A stretch of DNA of 64,000 bases from Pseudomonadota bacterium. Lineage in GTDB: Bacteria > Pseudomonadota > Gammaproteobacteria > Steroidobacterales > Steroidobacteraceae. Within the stretch, counting starts at the first letter, position 1. The number at the start of each line of letters is the position of its first letter. Under the pieces are notes generated by a model. That model made no database searches. It saw nothing but the letters and a program-made list of their open reading frames with translations, and was not told where the DNA came from. Of this stretch, positions 12,785 to 22,020 are shown in pieces. The stretch is from contig JAFEFN010000014.1 of NCBI GenBank assembly GCA_018240525.1, positions 1-64,000 on the forward strand, written 5' to 3'. The position numbers and the translations under genes are program-made.

Positions 12785-13942
12785 CTAGCGCCCGGCCAGC
12801 GCGTCGACGATCCTGAGGCGCTGCGCCCGCAGCCCCGGCAGCAGGCCCACCGCGAGGCTCATGAGGACGATGGTGATGAGGCCCAGCAGCCACACCCAGC
12901 CGCTCAGATGCAGCGCAAACTGCCCGCCGGTGCCCTTCTCCAGCGCGGCCCCTGCCAGACTCGCCAGCACCAGGCCCACCAGGCCACCCAGGGCACACAG
13001 CGCAAAGGCCTCGGCGATGACGAAGCCCAGGACGGCGCCGTCGGAGAAGCCCAGCGTCTTGAGCACCGCCAGCTCCGGGATGCGCTCACGCACGCTCTGC
13101 GCCATCGTGTTGCCCACCACCAGCAGCAAGGTGAAGAACACCGCGAACAGGATCCAGCGCACGATCAGGCCGATGTCGCCGAGCTGCTTGACGAAACTCA
13201 GGTTGAACTCCTTCTCGGTCTGCGTCTTGGTCTCGTCCAGGGAGTTCTCGAACATCGCATCGACCGTGCGGATCACCGACTGCGCCTTGTCTGCGTCGGT
13301 GAGCCTGAGGATGTAGAAGTTGGTGCGGCCCTTGACGAACTGGTTGGCCTCGTCGAAGTAATCGTGGTTGATCAGCACCTGGTTGGTGCGCTTCTTCCAG
13401 TCCTCGTCCTTGCCATCGAAGATGCCGACCAGGTCGAAGGCCCACGCCTTGCTGCCGTTCTTCTGCGGGTAGATGTTCGAGGAGATCGGGATGTGCTGGC
13501 CGACCTTCCAGCCGTACTTGTCGGCGATCTGCCTGCCCGCGACCATGGCGGTGCGGGTCCTGGCGAACTCCCGCCACTGCGCCTCGGGCATGACGTACTC
13601 CGGATAGACGTCGTGGTAGCGGGCCGGGTCCACCGAGAACACGAAGACCGGCGTGTTGTCCTGCCAGATGCCGCCGAACCACTGCGAGTAGGCGACGCGC
13701 GCCACTCCGGGCACGCTCTCGAGCTTGGGCACCATGCTCAGCGGCAGCGACTGCGTGAAGGACACGCGCGCCTGGGTCATCAGCCGCGTCGCACCGAGCG
13801 CGTCGGCGCCGGCACTGAAGAGGTAATTCACCGACTGCAGCAGGCCGAACAGCAGGAACGCCATGGTCACCGAGAGCAGCGTCAGGATCGTGCGCGTGCG
13901 CTTGCGGAACAGGTTGGCGATGACGAACCCGGTCTTGGTCAT
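12785..13942 (-). CDS. FtsX/MacB-like ABC permease (first of two)
   Basis: A 385-residue relative of the downstream permease with the same plan. Its first helix is ILTLLSVTMAFLLFGLLQSV near residue 16, followed by a large periplasmic domain to about residue 255. Three C-terminal helices follow the motif VRERIPELAVLKTLGFSD. It lies 12 bases after the ATPase gene and 12 before the second permease, so all three are surely co-expressed. The pair with the adaptor resembles MacAB-, DevBCA- or Lol-type machines that act on periplasmic or membrane-bound substrates rather than cytoplasmic ones. Confidence 0.88.
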   Translation of the reverse strand: MTKTGFVIANLFRKRTRTILTLLSVTMAFLLFGLLQSVNYLFSAGADALGATRLMTQARVSFTQSLPLSMVPKLESVPGVARVAYSQWFGGIWQDNTPVFVFSVDPARYHDVYPEYVMPEAQWREFARTRTAMVAGRQIADKYGWKVGQHIPISSNIYPQKNGSKAWAFDLVGIFDGKDEDWKKRTNQVLINHDYFDEANQFVKGRTNFYILRLTDADKAQSVIRTVDAMFENSLDETKTQTEKEFNLSFVKQLGDIGLIVRWILFAVFFTLLLVVGNTMAQSVRERIPELAVLKTLGFSDGAVLGFVIAEAFALCALGGLVGLVLASLAGAALEKGTGGQFALHLSGWVWLLGLITIVLMSLAVGLLPGLRAQRLRIVDALAGR

Positions 13943-13954
13943 GGCAGTCCCGGC

Positions 13955-14644
<690 letters not shown>

Positions 14645-14708
14645 GCGTACCTCGGACTGTTCGGATCGGCAGAAACCGGCGGCGCGTGCGTCTTTGTCGC
14701 GATGCCGG

Positions 14709-15956
14709 CTACGGCTTCGCCTCGCGGACCGCCGCCCCGTCCTTGAGCTCCGCCGGAGGGTCGACGATGAGACTCTCCCCCGGGTCGATGCCGGTGAGCA
14801 CCTGGCGCGACTCCCCGTAGCTGCCCCCTACGGTAACCACGCGGCGCTGCGCCTTGCCACCTTTGACGACGAACACGATGCTGCGGTCGGCGTCGCTGCG
14901 CAGCGCACCGGCCGGCACGAGCACCCCGCGCGGAGGCTCCTGCGCCTGCGCATCCGCCTTCTTCTCCTCGAGGAAGGAGACGCGCACGCCCATGTCGGGG
15001 ACGATGCGCGGATCCTTGGAGTCCAGACCGATGCGCACCTTCACGGTCGCCTTGGCGCGGTCCGCCGTCGGGATGATGGCGATGACGTGCGAGGGGATGC
15101 GCCAGTCCGGGTAGGCGTTGAGGACCGATTCGACCGGCTGCCCGGGCTGCACGCGGCCGATGTATGACTCGTTGACGTCCACCTCGACCTCGAGGGAGTC
15201 CATGTCGACGACGGTGCCGATGCCGGTGCGCGTGAAGCCCCCGCCGGCGGAGAACGGCGAGACGATCTCCCCGACCTGCGCGGCCTTGGCGATGATGACC
15301 CCGGTGAAGGGTGCGCGGATCGTGCAGTAGTCCAGCTGCACCTGCGCCGAGCGCAGGTTCGCCTGCGCCAGGTCGACCAGCTTGCGCTGGCTGAGGCTCT
15401 GGGCCGACTGCGTGGCCACCTGCGTGCGCGCCTGCTCCACGGCCTGCTCGGAGACGAGCTTGCGCGTGACCAGGTCCTCGGCACGCCGCACGTCGCGCTC
15501 GCTCTGCGCAAGGTTCGCCTGGGTCTGCACCAGGAGCGCCTGGGCGGAATTGACCTGCGCCTGCGCCTGCGCCACTGCGGCGCGCTGCGCGGTGTCATCC
15601 AGGCGCGCCAGCACCTGGCCGGCCGTCACGTGGTCGCCCTCCTCGATCAGCACCTGCGTGAGGGTTCCGGTGATCTGCGCGGACACGGTTGCCTGGCGCC
15701 GGGCGGTGACGTAGCCGGTCGCATCCAGCACGGAGGCGTTCGCGCCCGCGCCCGCGGCCGCAGGCCGCGCCACCTGGGTCTGCACGGCCACCGCCGCCTG
15801 ACCGCCGGCGCGCCACCAGAGGATCGTGCCGGTCAGTGCCAGCACGCCTGCGGCGATGATCCACGGCCGCCAGCGCGGACTGCTCTGCGGCTCGGGCGCA
15901 CTGCGGTCGATGCGCAGCTGGTCGAGCAGCGCCTTGTTGTCAGGTTCCGGGGACAT
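14709..15956 (-). CDS. HlyD/RND-type periplasmic adaptor of an ABC exporter
   Basis: A 415-residue membrane-fusion protein. A single N-terminal membrane anchor (PWIIAAGVLALTGTILWW, near residues 31-48) is followed by a barrel-sandwich (lipoyl-like) half ending VLIEEGDHVTAGQVLARLDD. Next comes a long alpha-helical hairpin of about residues 125-205, rich in Ala and Gln, then the second half QLDYCTIRAPFTGVI. A beta-barrel and membrane-proximal domain complete it. It heads the operon with the LolD-like ATPase and two permeases, so it should link the inner-membrane ABC complex to an outer-membrane channel. The promoter is presumably within 15957-16057; none is obvious. Confidence 0.9.
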   Translation of the reverse strand: MSPEPDNKALLDQLRIDRSAPEPQSSPRWRPWIIAAGVLALTGTILWWRAGGQAAVAVQTQVARPAAAGAGANASVLDATGYVTARRQATVSAQITGTLTQVLIEEGDHVTAGQVLARLDDTAQRAAVAQAQAQVNSAQALLVQTQANLAQSERDVRRAEDLVTRKLVSEQAVEQARTQVATQSAQSLSQRKLVDLAQANLRSAQVQLDYCTIRAPFTGVIIAKAAQVGEIVSPFSAGGGFTRTGIGTVVDMDSLEVEVDVNESYIGRVQPGQPVESVLNAYPDWRIPSHVIAIIPTADRAKATVKVRIGLDSKDPRIVPDMGVRVSFLEEKKADAQAQEPPRGVLVPAGALRSDADRSIVFVVKGGKAQRRVVTVGGSYGESRQVLTGIDPGESLIVDPPAELKDGAAVREAKP

Positions 15957-16057
15957 TCACTGATCCGCGGGCGAAGGCGCGCAAGATATCACAGGCGCCC
16001 GCCGTTCCCGGCGCGTGGCGCTCGTGTTGGTGGTGGCGCGTGGGCGCGCCCCCGCGC

Positions 16058-16846
16058 TCAGCCGGCGGTGAGCTTCGCCATCAGCGCCCGGGCCTGGACA
16101 TATTCGGGCGCCAGCAGCAGCGCGTGCTCGAGTGCATCGCGCGCCCCGACAGGATCGGCGTGCTCCAGCAGGTCGCGCCCCAGGTAGTAATAGGCTTCCG
16201 CAGCGCCCCAGCCGGGGAGTGCCTCGGCCCCGCCGCGCTCGGTCTCGAAGGCCGCCACCGCGCGCCGCAGCTTCGGGAGCGCACGCTCCTTGCTGCCGTC
16301 GAGCACCGCGGCGAACTCATAGTCCGCCAGGGCATCGATCAGCATGACGCGCGGGTTCCGCGGTGCCAGCGCCAGGGCCTTGTCCAGGTCCTTGCGCGGG
16401 CCATGGCCTGCGAAGGGCACGTGCAGCCCGCCGCCCGCCAGCCCCCGCGCCGCGCATGCCGCGCGCACCGCGAGCGCATCGGCGAAATCGGGCCGCTGCT
16501 CGAGTGCCGCATCGAGCGCCCGCGTGCAGCGCTCGGTGAACTGGCCGACCGTTGCGGCCTTCCCGCCCGGGTGCAGGACCGCCAGCTGCGCCAGGCGCCA
16601 GTTGGCGAGGCCCGCGTAGTAGCCCTGCCATGCATCCTTGCTCTCCTGCGCGGCGAGGTTGCCGGCGAGGTTGGTCAGCGCGCGGAGGTCCTGCGTGTAG
16701 TAGCCATACTGGATGCGCGCCTCGGTGTCGCGCCACTGCGCCTCGTCGGCGCACACCGCGTGCGTCGCGCCGAGCAGCGCCAGCAGGACGGTGCGGCAGC
16801 TGAGCCTGCGCAGGTTTCGGTAGAATGAGCGCACATGGCGGAACAT
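16058..16846 (-). CDS. Exported TPR-like protein of unknown function
   Basis: A 262-residue protein with a basic N-terminus, a hydrophobic stretch (TVLLALLGATHAV) and a likely signal-peptidase I site after VCA near residue 33. The mature part is helical, with repeats of tetratricopeptide type. The clearest is the last, GAAEAYYYLGRDLLEHADPV, then LEHALLLAPEYVQAR. No enzyme motif is seen. The ATG at 16846 lies inside the first codons of the divergent tatD gene, a 12-base head-to-head overlap, so the two promoters must interleave. A GTG at 16834 would avoid the overlap and keep the signal peptide. Confidence 0.7.
   Translation of the reverse strand: MFRHVRSFYRNLRRLSCRTVLLALLGATHAVCADEAQWRDTEARIQYGYYTQDLRALTNLAGNLAAQESKDAWQGYYAGLANWRLAQLAVLHPGGKAATVGQFTERCTRALDAALEQRPDFADALAVRAACAARGLAGGGLHVPFAGHGPRKDLDKALALAPRNPRVMLIDALADYEFAAVLDGSKERALPKLRRAVAAFETERGGAEALPGWGAAEAYYYLGRDLLEHADPVGARDALEHALLLAPEYVQARALMAKLTAG
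16821..16826 (+). promoter_or_regulatory. -10-like hexamer TAGAAT close to tatD start
   Basis: TAGAAT ends 8 bases before the tatD ATG at 16835. It lies within the 5' end of the divergent TPR gene. It fits the short-leader pattern seen at several starts in this window. Confidence 0.4.
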
Positions 16847-17692
16847 AACACAGCCACCGCGCCCGGCACTGCCGCCGCCGTCACACCCCTGATCGACATC
16901 GGCGTCAACCTCGCACACGACAGCTACGATGCCGATCGCGAGGCGGTGCTCGAGCGCGCCTGGGACGCGGGCCTCGTGCAGATGATCGTCACCGGCTCGA
17001 CGCTGGCGAGCAGCACGCAGGCCATTGCCCTCGCCCGGGCGCATCCGGGCCGGCTGTTCGCCACCGCCGGCGTGCATCCGCACCATGCGCCCGAGCTCAC
17101 CGGCGAGCGCCTCGAGGATCTGAGCGCGCTGGCGCGCGACCCGCGCGTGGTCGCCGTGGGCGAGTGCGGCCTCGACTACTTCCGCGATTTCTCGCCGCGC
17201 CCCGCGCAGCAGCAGGCCTTCCACCGCCAGCTGGACCTGGCGCGCAGCGCCGGCAAGCCGGTGTTCCTGCACCAGCGCGATGCGCACGAGGACTTCGTCG
17301 CCATCCTGCGCGAGCATGCAAGCGCGTGGCGCGGCGTCGCGCACTGCTTCACCGGCGATGCGGCCCAGCTGGAGTGCTATCTCGGCCTCGGCCTTGCCAT
17401 CGGCATCACCGGCTGGATCTGCGACGAGCGCCGCGGCGCGCACCTGGCCACGCTCATGCCGCGCATACCGGCCGCGCGCCTGCTGCTGGAGACCGACGGG
17501 CCCTACCTGCTGCCACGGGACCTGAAGCCAAAACCTGCCTCGCGCCGCAACGAACCGGCGTATCTTGCGCACGTCGCGCGGGCCGTCGCCCGGGCCCGCG
17601 GCGAGCCGGCCGAGCTGCTGGCGCGCACGAGCACGGACAACGCCCGCCGGCTGTTCGGCCTGCCGGTACCGGGCGGGCATCATCCAAATTGA
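16835..17692 (+). CDS. tatD: TatD-family metal-dependent deoxyribonuclease
   Basis: A 285-residue TIM-barrel nuclease. The start of the domain, LIDIGVNLAHDSYDADRE, has the DIGVNL form characteristic of TatD itself rather than YcfH or YjjV, where the metal-binding H-x-H is replaced. Other landmarks are TAGVHPHHAPEL, VGECGLDYFRD, FLHQRDAHEDF, HCFTG and LLLETDGPYLLPRD. TatD removes damaged 3' ends and has roles in DNA repair and fragmentation. About 18 residues precede the domain. It is followed after 48 bases by the M20 peptidase gene. Confidence 0.9.
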   Translation: MAEHNTATAPGTAAAVTPLIDIGVNLAHDSYDADREAVLERAWDAGLVQMIVTGSTLASSTQAIALARAHPGRLFATAGVHPHHAPELTGERLEDLSALARDPRVVAVGECGLDYFRDFSPRPAQQQAFHRQLDLARSAGKPVFLHQRDAHEDFVAILREHASAWRGVAHCFTGDAAQLECYLGLGLAIGITGWICDERRGAHLATLMPRIPAARLLLETDGPYLLPRDLKPKPASRRNEPAYLAHVARAVARARGEPAELLARTSTDNARRLFGLPVPGGHHPN

Positions 17693-17740
17693 GTTAAGAT
17701 CGTCCCCTAACCAATTGTTTTATAAGTAATCAGGAAACGC

Positions 17741-19159
17741 ATGGATCTTCAGCAGCTGGTCCGCTCGATCAACAGGACGTGGGATGACTCCATCACCGAC
17801 CGGCTGATCGCCTACGTCCGCATCCCCAACAAGTCGCCGATGTTCGACCCGAAGTGGAAGGCGAACGGCCACATGGATGCGGCGGTGAAGCTCATGGCCG
17901 ACTGGTGCCGTGCGCAGCCGCTGCCGGGGGCGAGCGTGGAAGTGCGCGAAGAGGCCGGCCGCACCCCGCTGCTGCTCGTGGACATTCCCGGCGAGCTCGA
18001 TGACTGCGTGCTGCTGTACGGCCACCTGGACAAACAGCCGGAGTTCACCGGCTGGCTGCCCGGCCTTGGCCCGTGGGAGCCGGTCATCCGCGACGGCAAG
18101 CTCTACGGGCGCGGGGCGGCCGACGATGGCTATGCGGTCTTCAGTTCCCTCACCGCGATCGCGGCCCTGAAGGCGCAGCAGGTGAAGCTGCCGCGCTGCG
18201 TGGTGCTGATCGAGGCCTGCGAGGAGAGCGGCAGCGTCGACCTGCCGGCGCACCTCGCCGCCCTGGGCGCGCGGCTCGGCGATCCCTCGCTGGTCGTGTG
18301 CCTGGATGCCGAGTGCGGCAACTACGAGCAGGTCTGGTGCACCACCTCGCTGCGCGGCAACCTCACCGGGACGCTGCGCGTGCGCGTCCTCACCGAGGGC
18401 GTCCACTCGGGCATGGCCACCGGGATCGCGCCCACGCCGTTCCGCATCCTCGAGCAGCTGCTCGCCCGCATCGAGAACCCGGTCAACGGCGACATCCTGC
18501 TCGATGAGCTGCAGGTCGCCCTGCCCGAGGACCGCCGCCAGCAGGCCATCGTCGCCGCGCGCGTGCTCGGGGACGAGATCGCCGGCAAGATCCCCTGGGC
18601 CAAGGGCGTGCAGCCCCTCAGCAACGACCCGACCGAGCTCATCATCAACAACAGCTGGCGGGCGACGCTGGCGGTGACCGGCGCCGAGGGCCTGCCGCCC
18701 ATCGGCTCGGCCGGCAACGTGCTGCTGCCGGAAGTGGCCTGCAAGATCTCGCTGCGCCTGCCGCCGACCTGCGATGCCGCGCGCGCCACGGCCGCCGTGC
18801 GCGAGGCGCTCGAGCGCGACCCGCCCTACGGGGCGCAGGTCAGGTTCGAGAGCGACGGCGGCGCGGGCGGCTGGAACGCGCCCGCCTTCGCGCCCTGGCT
18901 CGAGGAGGCGATCACGCGCGCCTCGCAGGCGGTCTACGGTCGCGAGGCGGTGAACATCGGCTGCGGCGGCACGATCCCGTTCATGGGCATGCTCGGGCGC
19001 CAGTTCCCGCGCACGCAGTTCTTCATCACCGGGGTGCTCGGCCCGCACGCGAACGCGCACGGCCCGAACGAGTTCCTGCACCTGGAGTACGCGAAGAAGC
19101 TCACCGCCTGCGTCTCGCTGGTCCTGCAGGACCATGCCCGCAGGCTCGCGCGCAGCTAA
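17741..19159 (+). CDS. M20-family metallopeptidase
   Basis: A 472-residue zinc peptidase of the M20 (dipeptidase/carboxypeptidase/ArgE) family. Metal-site motifs are GHLDKQPEF, GRGAADDGYAVFS with the bridging Asp, IEACEESGSVDLP with the catalytic and metal-binding Glu pair, and a C-terminal His in GPHANAHGPNEFLH. The dimerisation domain is at about residues 200-330. It probably cleaves dipeptides or N-acylated amino acids; the substrate is not evident. A TATAAG element (17721-17726) and AGGAAA ribosome-binding site lie in an AT-richer gap just before the ATG, so it likely has its own promoter. The stop overlaps the convergent NERD gene by 4 bases (CTAA). Confidence 0.9.
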   Translation: MDLQQLVRSINRTWDDSITDRLIAYVRIPNKSPMFDPKWKANGHMDAAVKLMADWCRAQPLPGASVEVREEAGRTPLLLVDIPGELDDCVLLYGHLDKQPEFTGWLPGLGPWEPVIRDGKLYGRGAADDGYAVFSSLTAIAALKAQQVKLPRCVVLIEACEESGSVDLPAHLAALGARLGDPSLVVCLDAECGNYEQVWCTTSLRGNLTGTLRVRVLTEGVHSGMATGIAPTPFRILEQLLARIENPVNGDILLDELQVALPEDRRQQAIVAARVLGDEIAGKIPWAKGVQPLSNDPTELIINNSWRATLAVTGAEGLPPIGSAGNVLLPEVACKISLRLPPTCDAARATAAVREALERDPPYGAQVRFESDGGAGGWNAPAFAPWLEEAITRASQAVYGREAVNIGCGGTIPFMGMLGRQFPRTQFFITGVLGPHANAHGPNEFLHLEYAKKLTACVSLVLQDHARRLARS

Positions 19160-19752
19160 CGCATGTCGACCATGTAGCTCGGCTTCAGGGCCTCCTGCAG
19201 GCGCTGCCAGCCCTCGCGGAAGCTGGCCGCGCTCTCGGCCGGGGCCTCGAACTCCGCGGCCGCGAACTCCGACTTCAGGTCATCGAGCATCACGGTCCAC
19301 TTGGGCAGCCCCTTGGGGAACTTGCCGCGGCGCGTGAACACGATGCGCCCCTCCACGGGCACCTCGCCCGCGACCGCCTTGACGGCCGCGATGCGGTCGT
19401 AGAGCGCGCTCTGCGGGTTGGTGAAGGTGTGCCGGCGCGGGCCGTCCATCACGGTCCACTCGGCCATCTGGTCGCCGCCGAAGATGTTGCCCTTCACGTC
19501 GCGCAGGTCGATGACCACCACGCCGCGCATGCCCAGCAGCAGATAGTCCACGTGGTAGCTGCCGCCCATGCCATCGGGCACCAGCATGTCGGTGAGGTGC
19601 TCGACCGAGCCGGCGGTGACGGCCGCGCGCAGCGCCTTGCGGGCACGGTACTGGCGATACCAGCGCCACGCCATCGACAGGCCGAACCCCACCGCGACGG
19701 CTGCGCCGATCAGCGCCCAGGCGGTGGGAGTCAACTTGCTCAGCTCATCCAC
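19156..19752 (-). CDS. Membrane-anchored NERD-domain protein
   Basis: A 198-residue protein with one N-terminal membrane helix (TAWALIGAAVAVGFGLSMAW, about residues 9-28), then a NERD (nuclease-related) domain. The domain shows the pattern YHVDYLLLGMRGVVVIDLRD, then VKGNIFGGDQMAEWT. NERD domains are related to restriction-type nucleases; here the active-site-like residues are D and E/K in weak form, so nuclease activity is uncertain. The gene starts 1 base after thrC stops and is therefore the last gene of the thr operon. The reason for this coupling is unknown. Confidence 0.75.
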   Translation of the reverse strand: MDELSKLTPTAWALIGAAVAVGFGLSMAWRWYRQYRARKALRAAVTAGSVEHLTDMLVPDGMGGSYHVDYLLLGMRGVVVIDLRDVKGNIFGGDQMAEWTVMDGPRRHTFTNPQSALYDRIAAVKAVAGEVPVEGRIVFTRRGKFPKGLPKWTVMLDDLKSEFAAAEFEAPAESAASFREGWQRLQEALKPSYMVDMR

Positions 19753-19753
19753 G

Positions 19754-21058
19754 TCAGCTCCTCTTCTCCAGCACGCCGCGCAGGGCGGCCAGCTGCGCGT
19801 CGATCTCCTCGCATTTCGTCGGCCGGGCGAACAGCGCCGCCAGGCTCTCCGGCACGGGGACGGCGCGGCCGATCAGCGGCTCCACGATCTCCGCGAACTT
19901 GGCCGGGTGCGCGGTCGAGACCAGCACCCAGCGCCGAGCGGCGCGCTCCTGCGCCGGCAGGCGCGCGTAGACCTCGGCGGCGGTGGCGGTGTGCGGGCAC
20001 CAGATCTGCCCGAAGCGCTCGTAGCCCTCCACGATGCGCGCGCGGATCTGGTCATCGGTGACCCAGTCGGCGCTGACCGCGTGGCGCAGTTCCGCCAGCT
20101 GCGGGTACAGCGAGCGCAGGCGCTCCATGTTGCTCGGGTTGCCGACATCCATCGCCGAGGCCAGGGTGGCAATGCTCGGCCGCGGCTGCCACTCACCGCT
20201 CGCAAGGTAGTCGGGCACGGCCCGGTTGAGGTTGTGGGCGAGCACCACCCGCTCGATCGGCAGCCCCATGCGCCGCGCCCACAGGCAGGCGACCACGTTG
20301 CCGAGGTTGCCGCTCGGCACCACGAACGAGGCGGGCTCGCCGTACTTGTGGAACACCGCGAGGCTCGTCGCGGCGTAGTACACGGACTGGGGCAGGAGCC
20401 GGCCGAGGTTGATGCTGTTGGCCGAGGACAGCCGCATCCCCTGCCTGAGCCCCTCGTCGAGGAAGGCCTCCTTGACCAGGCGCTGGCAGTCATCGAAGGT
20501 GCCGCGCACCGCGAGCGAGATGACGTTCTCGCCCCAGCAGGTCAGCTGCCGCTCCTGGGTGGGCGAGACCCGCCCCTGCGGAAAGAGCACGACGACCCGG
20601 ATGCCCGGGCGGCGGTGGAACGCGGCGGCGACCGCCCCGCCGGTGTCGCCCGAGGTGGCGACGAGGATGGTGAGCGGTGCGGCCTGGGGTGGCTGCAGGC
20701 GCGCGAAGCAGGCGGCCAGGAAGCGCGCCCCGAAGTCCTTGAACGCCGCGGTGGGTCCGTGGAACAGCTCCAGCACGGACAGGCGGTCATCGTCGGTGAG
20801 GCCCACCCGCGGCGCCGGGAAGCTGAAGGCCTCGGTCACGATGTCCCGCAGCTGCGGCGCGAGGACATCGCCGGCGGCGAAGGGGGCCAGCAGGCAGGCA
20901 CCCACCACGGGCAGGTGGTCCGCGCCGGCAAAGTCCTGCACGTGCCGCTGCGGCCAGTGCTCCGGGACGTACAGGCCGCCATCGGCGGCCAGCCCGTCGA
21001 GGATGGCGGCGCTGAAGCCGGTGCCCGCCCCTGCCCCGCGCGAACTCACGAAGCGCAC
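19754..21058 (-). CDS. thrC: Threonine synthase
   Basis: A 434-residue PLP enzyme converting O-phosphohomoserine to L-threonine. The N-terminus FVSSRGAGAG, then FSAAILDGLAADGGLYVPE, is the family opening. The PLP lysine is in HGPTAAFKDFGARF, and the phosphate-binding region SGDTGGAV is present. GTG at 21058 is chosen because the family starts at this point. A TTG at 21082 overlapping the thrB stop (TTGA) would add 8 residues and give tight coupling, and is a real alternative. Third gene of the thrABC operon. Confidence 0.93.
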   Translation of the reverse strand: MRFVSSRGAGAGTGFSAAILDGLAADGGLYVPEHWPQRHVQDFAGADHLPVVGACLLAPFAAGDVLAPQLRDIVTEAFSFPAPRVGLTDDDRLSVLELFHGPTAAFKDFGARFLAACFARLQPPQAAPLTILVATSGDTGGAVAAAFHRRPGIRVVVLFPQGRVSPTQERQLTCWGENVISLAVRGTFDDCQRLVKEAFLDEGLRQGMRLSSANSINLGRLLPQSVYYAATSLAVFHKYGEPASFVVPSGNLGNVVACLWARRMGLPIERVVLAHNLNRAVPDYLASGEWQPRPSIATLASAMDVGNPSNMERLRSLYPQLAELRHAVSADWVTDDQIRARIVEGYERFGQIWCPHTATAAEVYARLPAQERAARRWVLVSTAHPAKFAEIVEPLIGRAVPVPESLAALFARPTKCEEIDAQLAALRGVLEKRS

Positions 21059-21078
21059 CGCTTCGGCTGCGCCTGCGC

Positions 21079-22020
21079 TCAACCGATCACCCGCGCGCCC
21101 GGGGAGTTCACGTCGATGATCCAGGTGTCGCACCCCAGTCCCTGTGCCGAGAAGGCCGCCTGCATCGCATCTTCGACCTGCTCGGCGGTGTCGGCACCGG
21201 CCCAGGCGAACATCGAGGGCCCCGCCCCGGAGATCGAGCAGCCGAGCGCCCCTGCGGCCATGGCCCCGTTGCGCGCGTCCTGGAAGCCGGGGATGAGCGC
21301 CTGGCGCTGCGGCTCGATCACCACGTCCTCGAAGGAGGCGCGGATCATGTCCAGGTCATCCGTGTAGCAGCCGGAGATGAAGCCCGCGAGGTTCGCAGTC
21401 TGCCAGACGAAGTCCGACATCGGCACGCTGCCCTTGAGGATCGCGCGCGCCTTGCTGGTCGCCAGGAACATGTGCGGGTGCACGACCACGGCGCGCACCC
21501 CGTGCGGCACCGGGATCTGCTTCACGCGCGGGTGGTCGATGCCCACGGTGAGCACCAGGCCCCCGTACAGCGAGGGCGCGATGTTGTCCATGTGGCGGCT
21601 GCCGCTGGCCACCTGCTCTCCGGCCAGCGCGAACTTCAGCAGCGCGGCGCGGTCGCAGCCCTGCGGCAGGAGCGCATTGCCGGCCACCACCGCGGCCACC
21701 GCGGAGGCGGCCGAGCCGCCCAGCCCCGAGCCGAGCGGGATGCCCTTGTCGATCTCGATGCTGAAGCCGAAGTCCGGCTGCACCGCCTCGACCAGCGCCA
21801 GCAGCGCCTGACCGGCGGTGTTCTGCTTCGGATCGTGCGCCAGCTCCCCGGCGATGCCGCGCACCGCGGTGATCTCGACGCCGCGGGCGGCGCGGCGCGA
21901 GGCGGTGACGCGGTCTCCGAGCGAGCCGACCGCGAAGCCCAGGATGTCGAAGCCGATCGCGACGTTGCCGACCGAGGCCGGCGCAAAGGCCACCGCGCGC
22001 GCGGCGGGCGCCGCGCTCAC
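21079..22020 (-). CDS. thrB: Homoserine kinase (GHMP family)
   Basis: A 313-residue GHMP kinase that phosphorylates L-homoserine for threonine synthesis. Motif 1 is FAPASVGNVAIGFDILGFAV. Motif 2, the ATP-binding loop, is PLGSGLGGSAASAVAAV. Motif 3 is GCSISGAGPSMFAW near the C-terminus. The GTG start at 22020 overlaps the thrA stop by 4 bases (GTGA), giving translational coupling. This is the ThrB type of gammaproteobacteria, not the ThrH or choline-kinase-like type. Confidence 0.95.
   Translation of the reverse strand: MSAAPAARAVAFAPASVGNVAIGFDILGFAVGSLGDRVTASRRAARGVEITAVRGIAGELAHDPKQNTAGQALLALVEAVQPDFGFSIEIDKGIPLGSGLGGSAASAVAAVVAGNALLPQGCDRAALLKFALAGEQVASGSRHMDNIAPSLYGGLVLTVGIDHPRVKQIPVPHGVRAVVVHPHMFLATSKARAILKGSVPMSDFVWQTANLAGFISGCYTDDLDMIRASFEDVVIEPQRQALIPGFQDARNGAMAAGALGCSISGAGPSMFAWAGADTAEQVEDAMQAAFSAQGLGCDTWIIDVNSPGARVIG

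Noticed and set aside
16000..16057. GC-rich inverted sequence (GGGCGCGCCC region) as a terminator of the TPR gene
   Set aside because: Arms are short and no T-run follows; random palindromes are frequent at this base composition.
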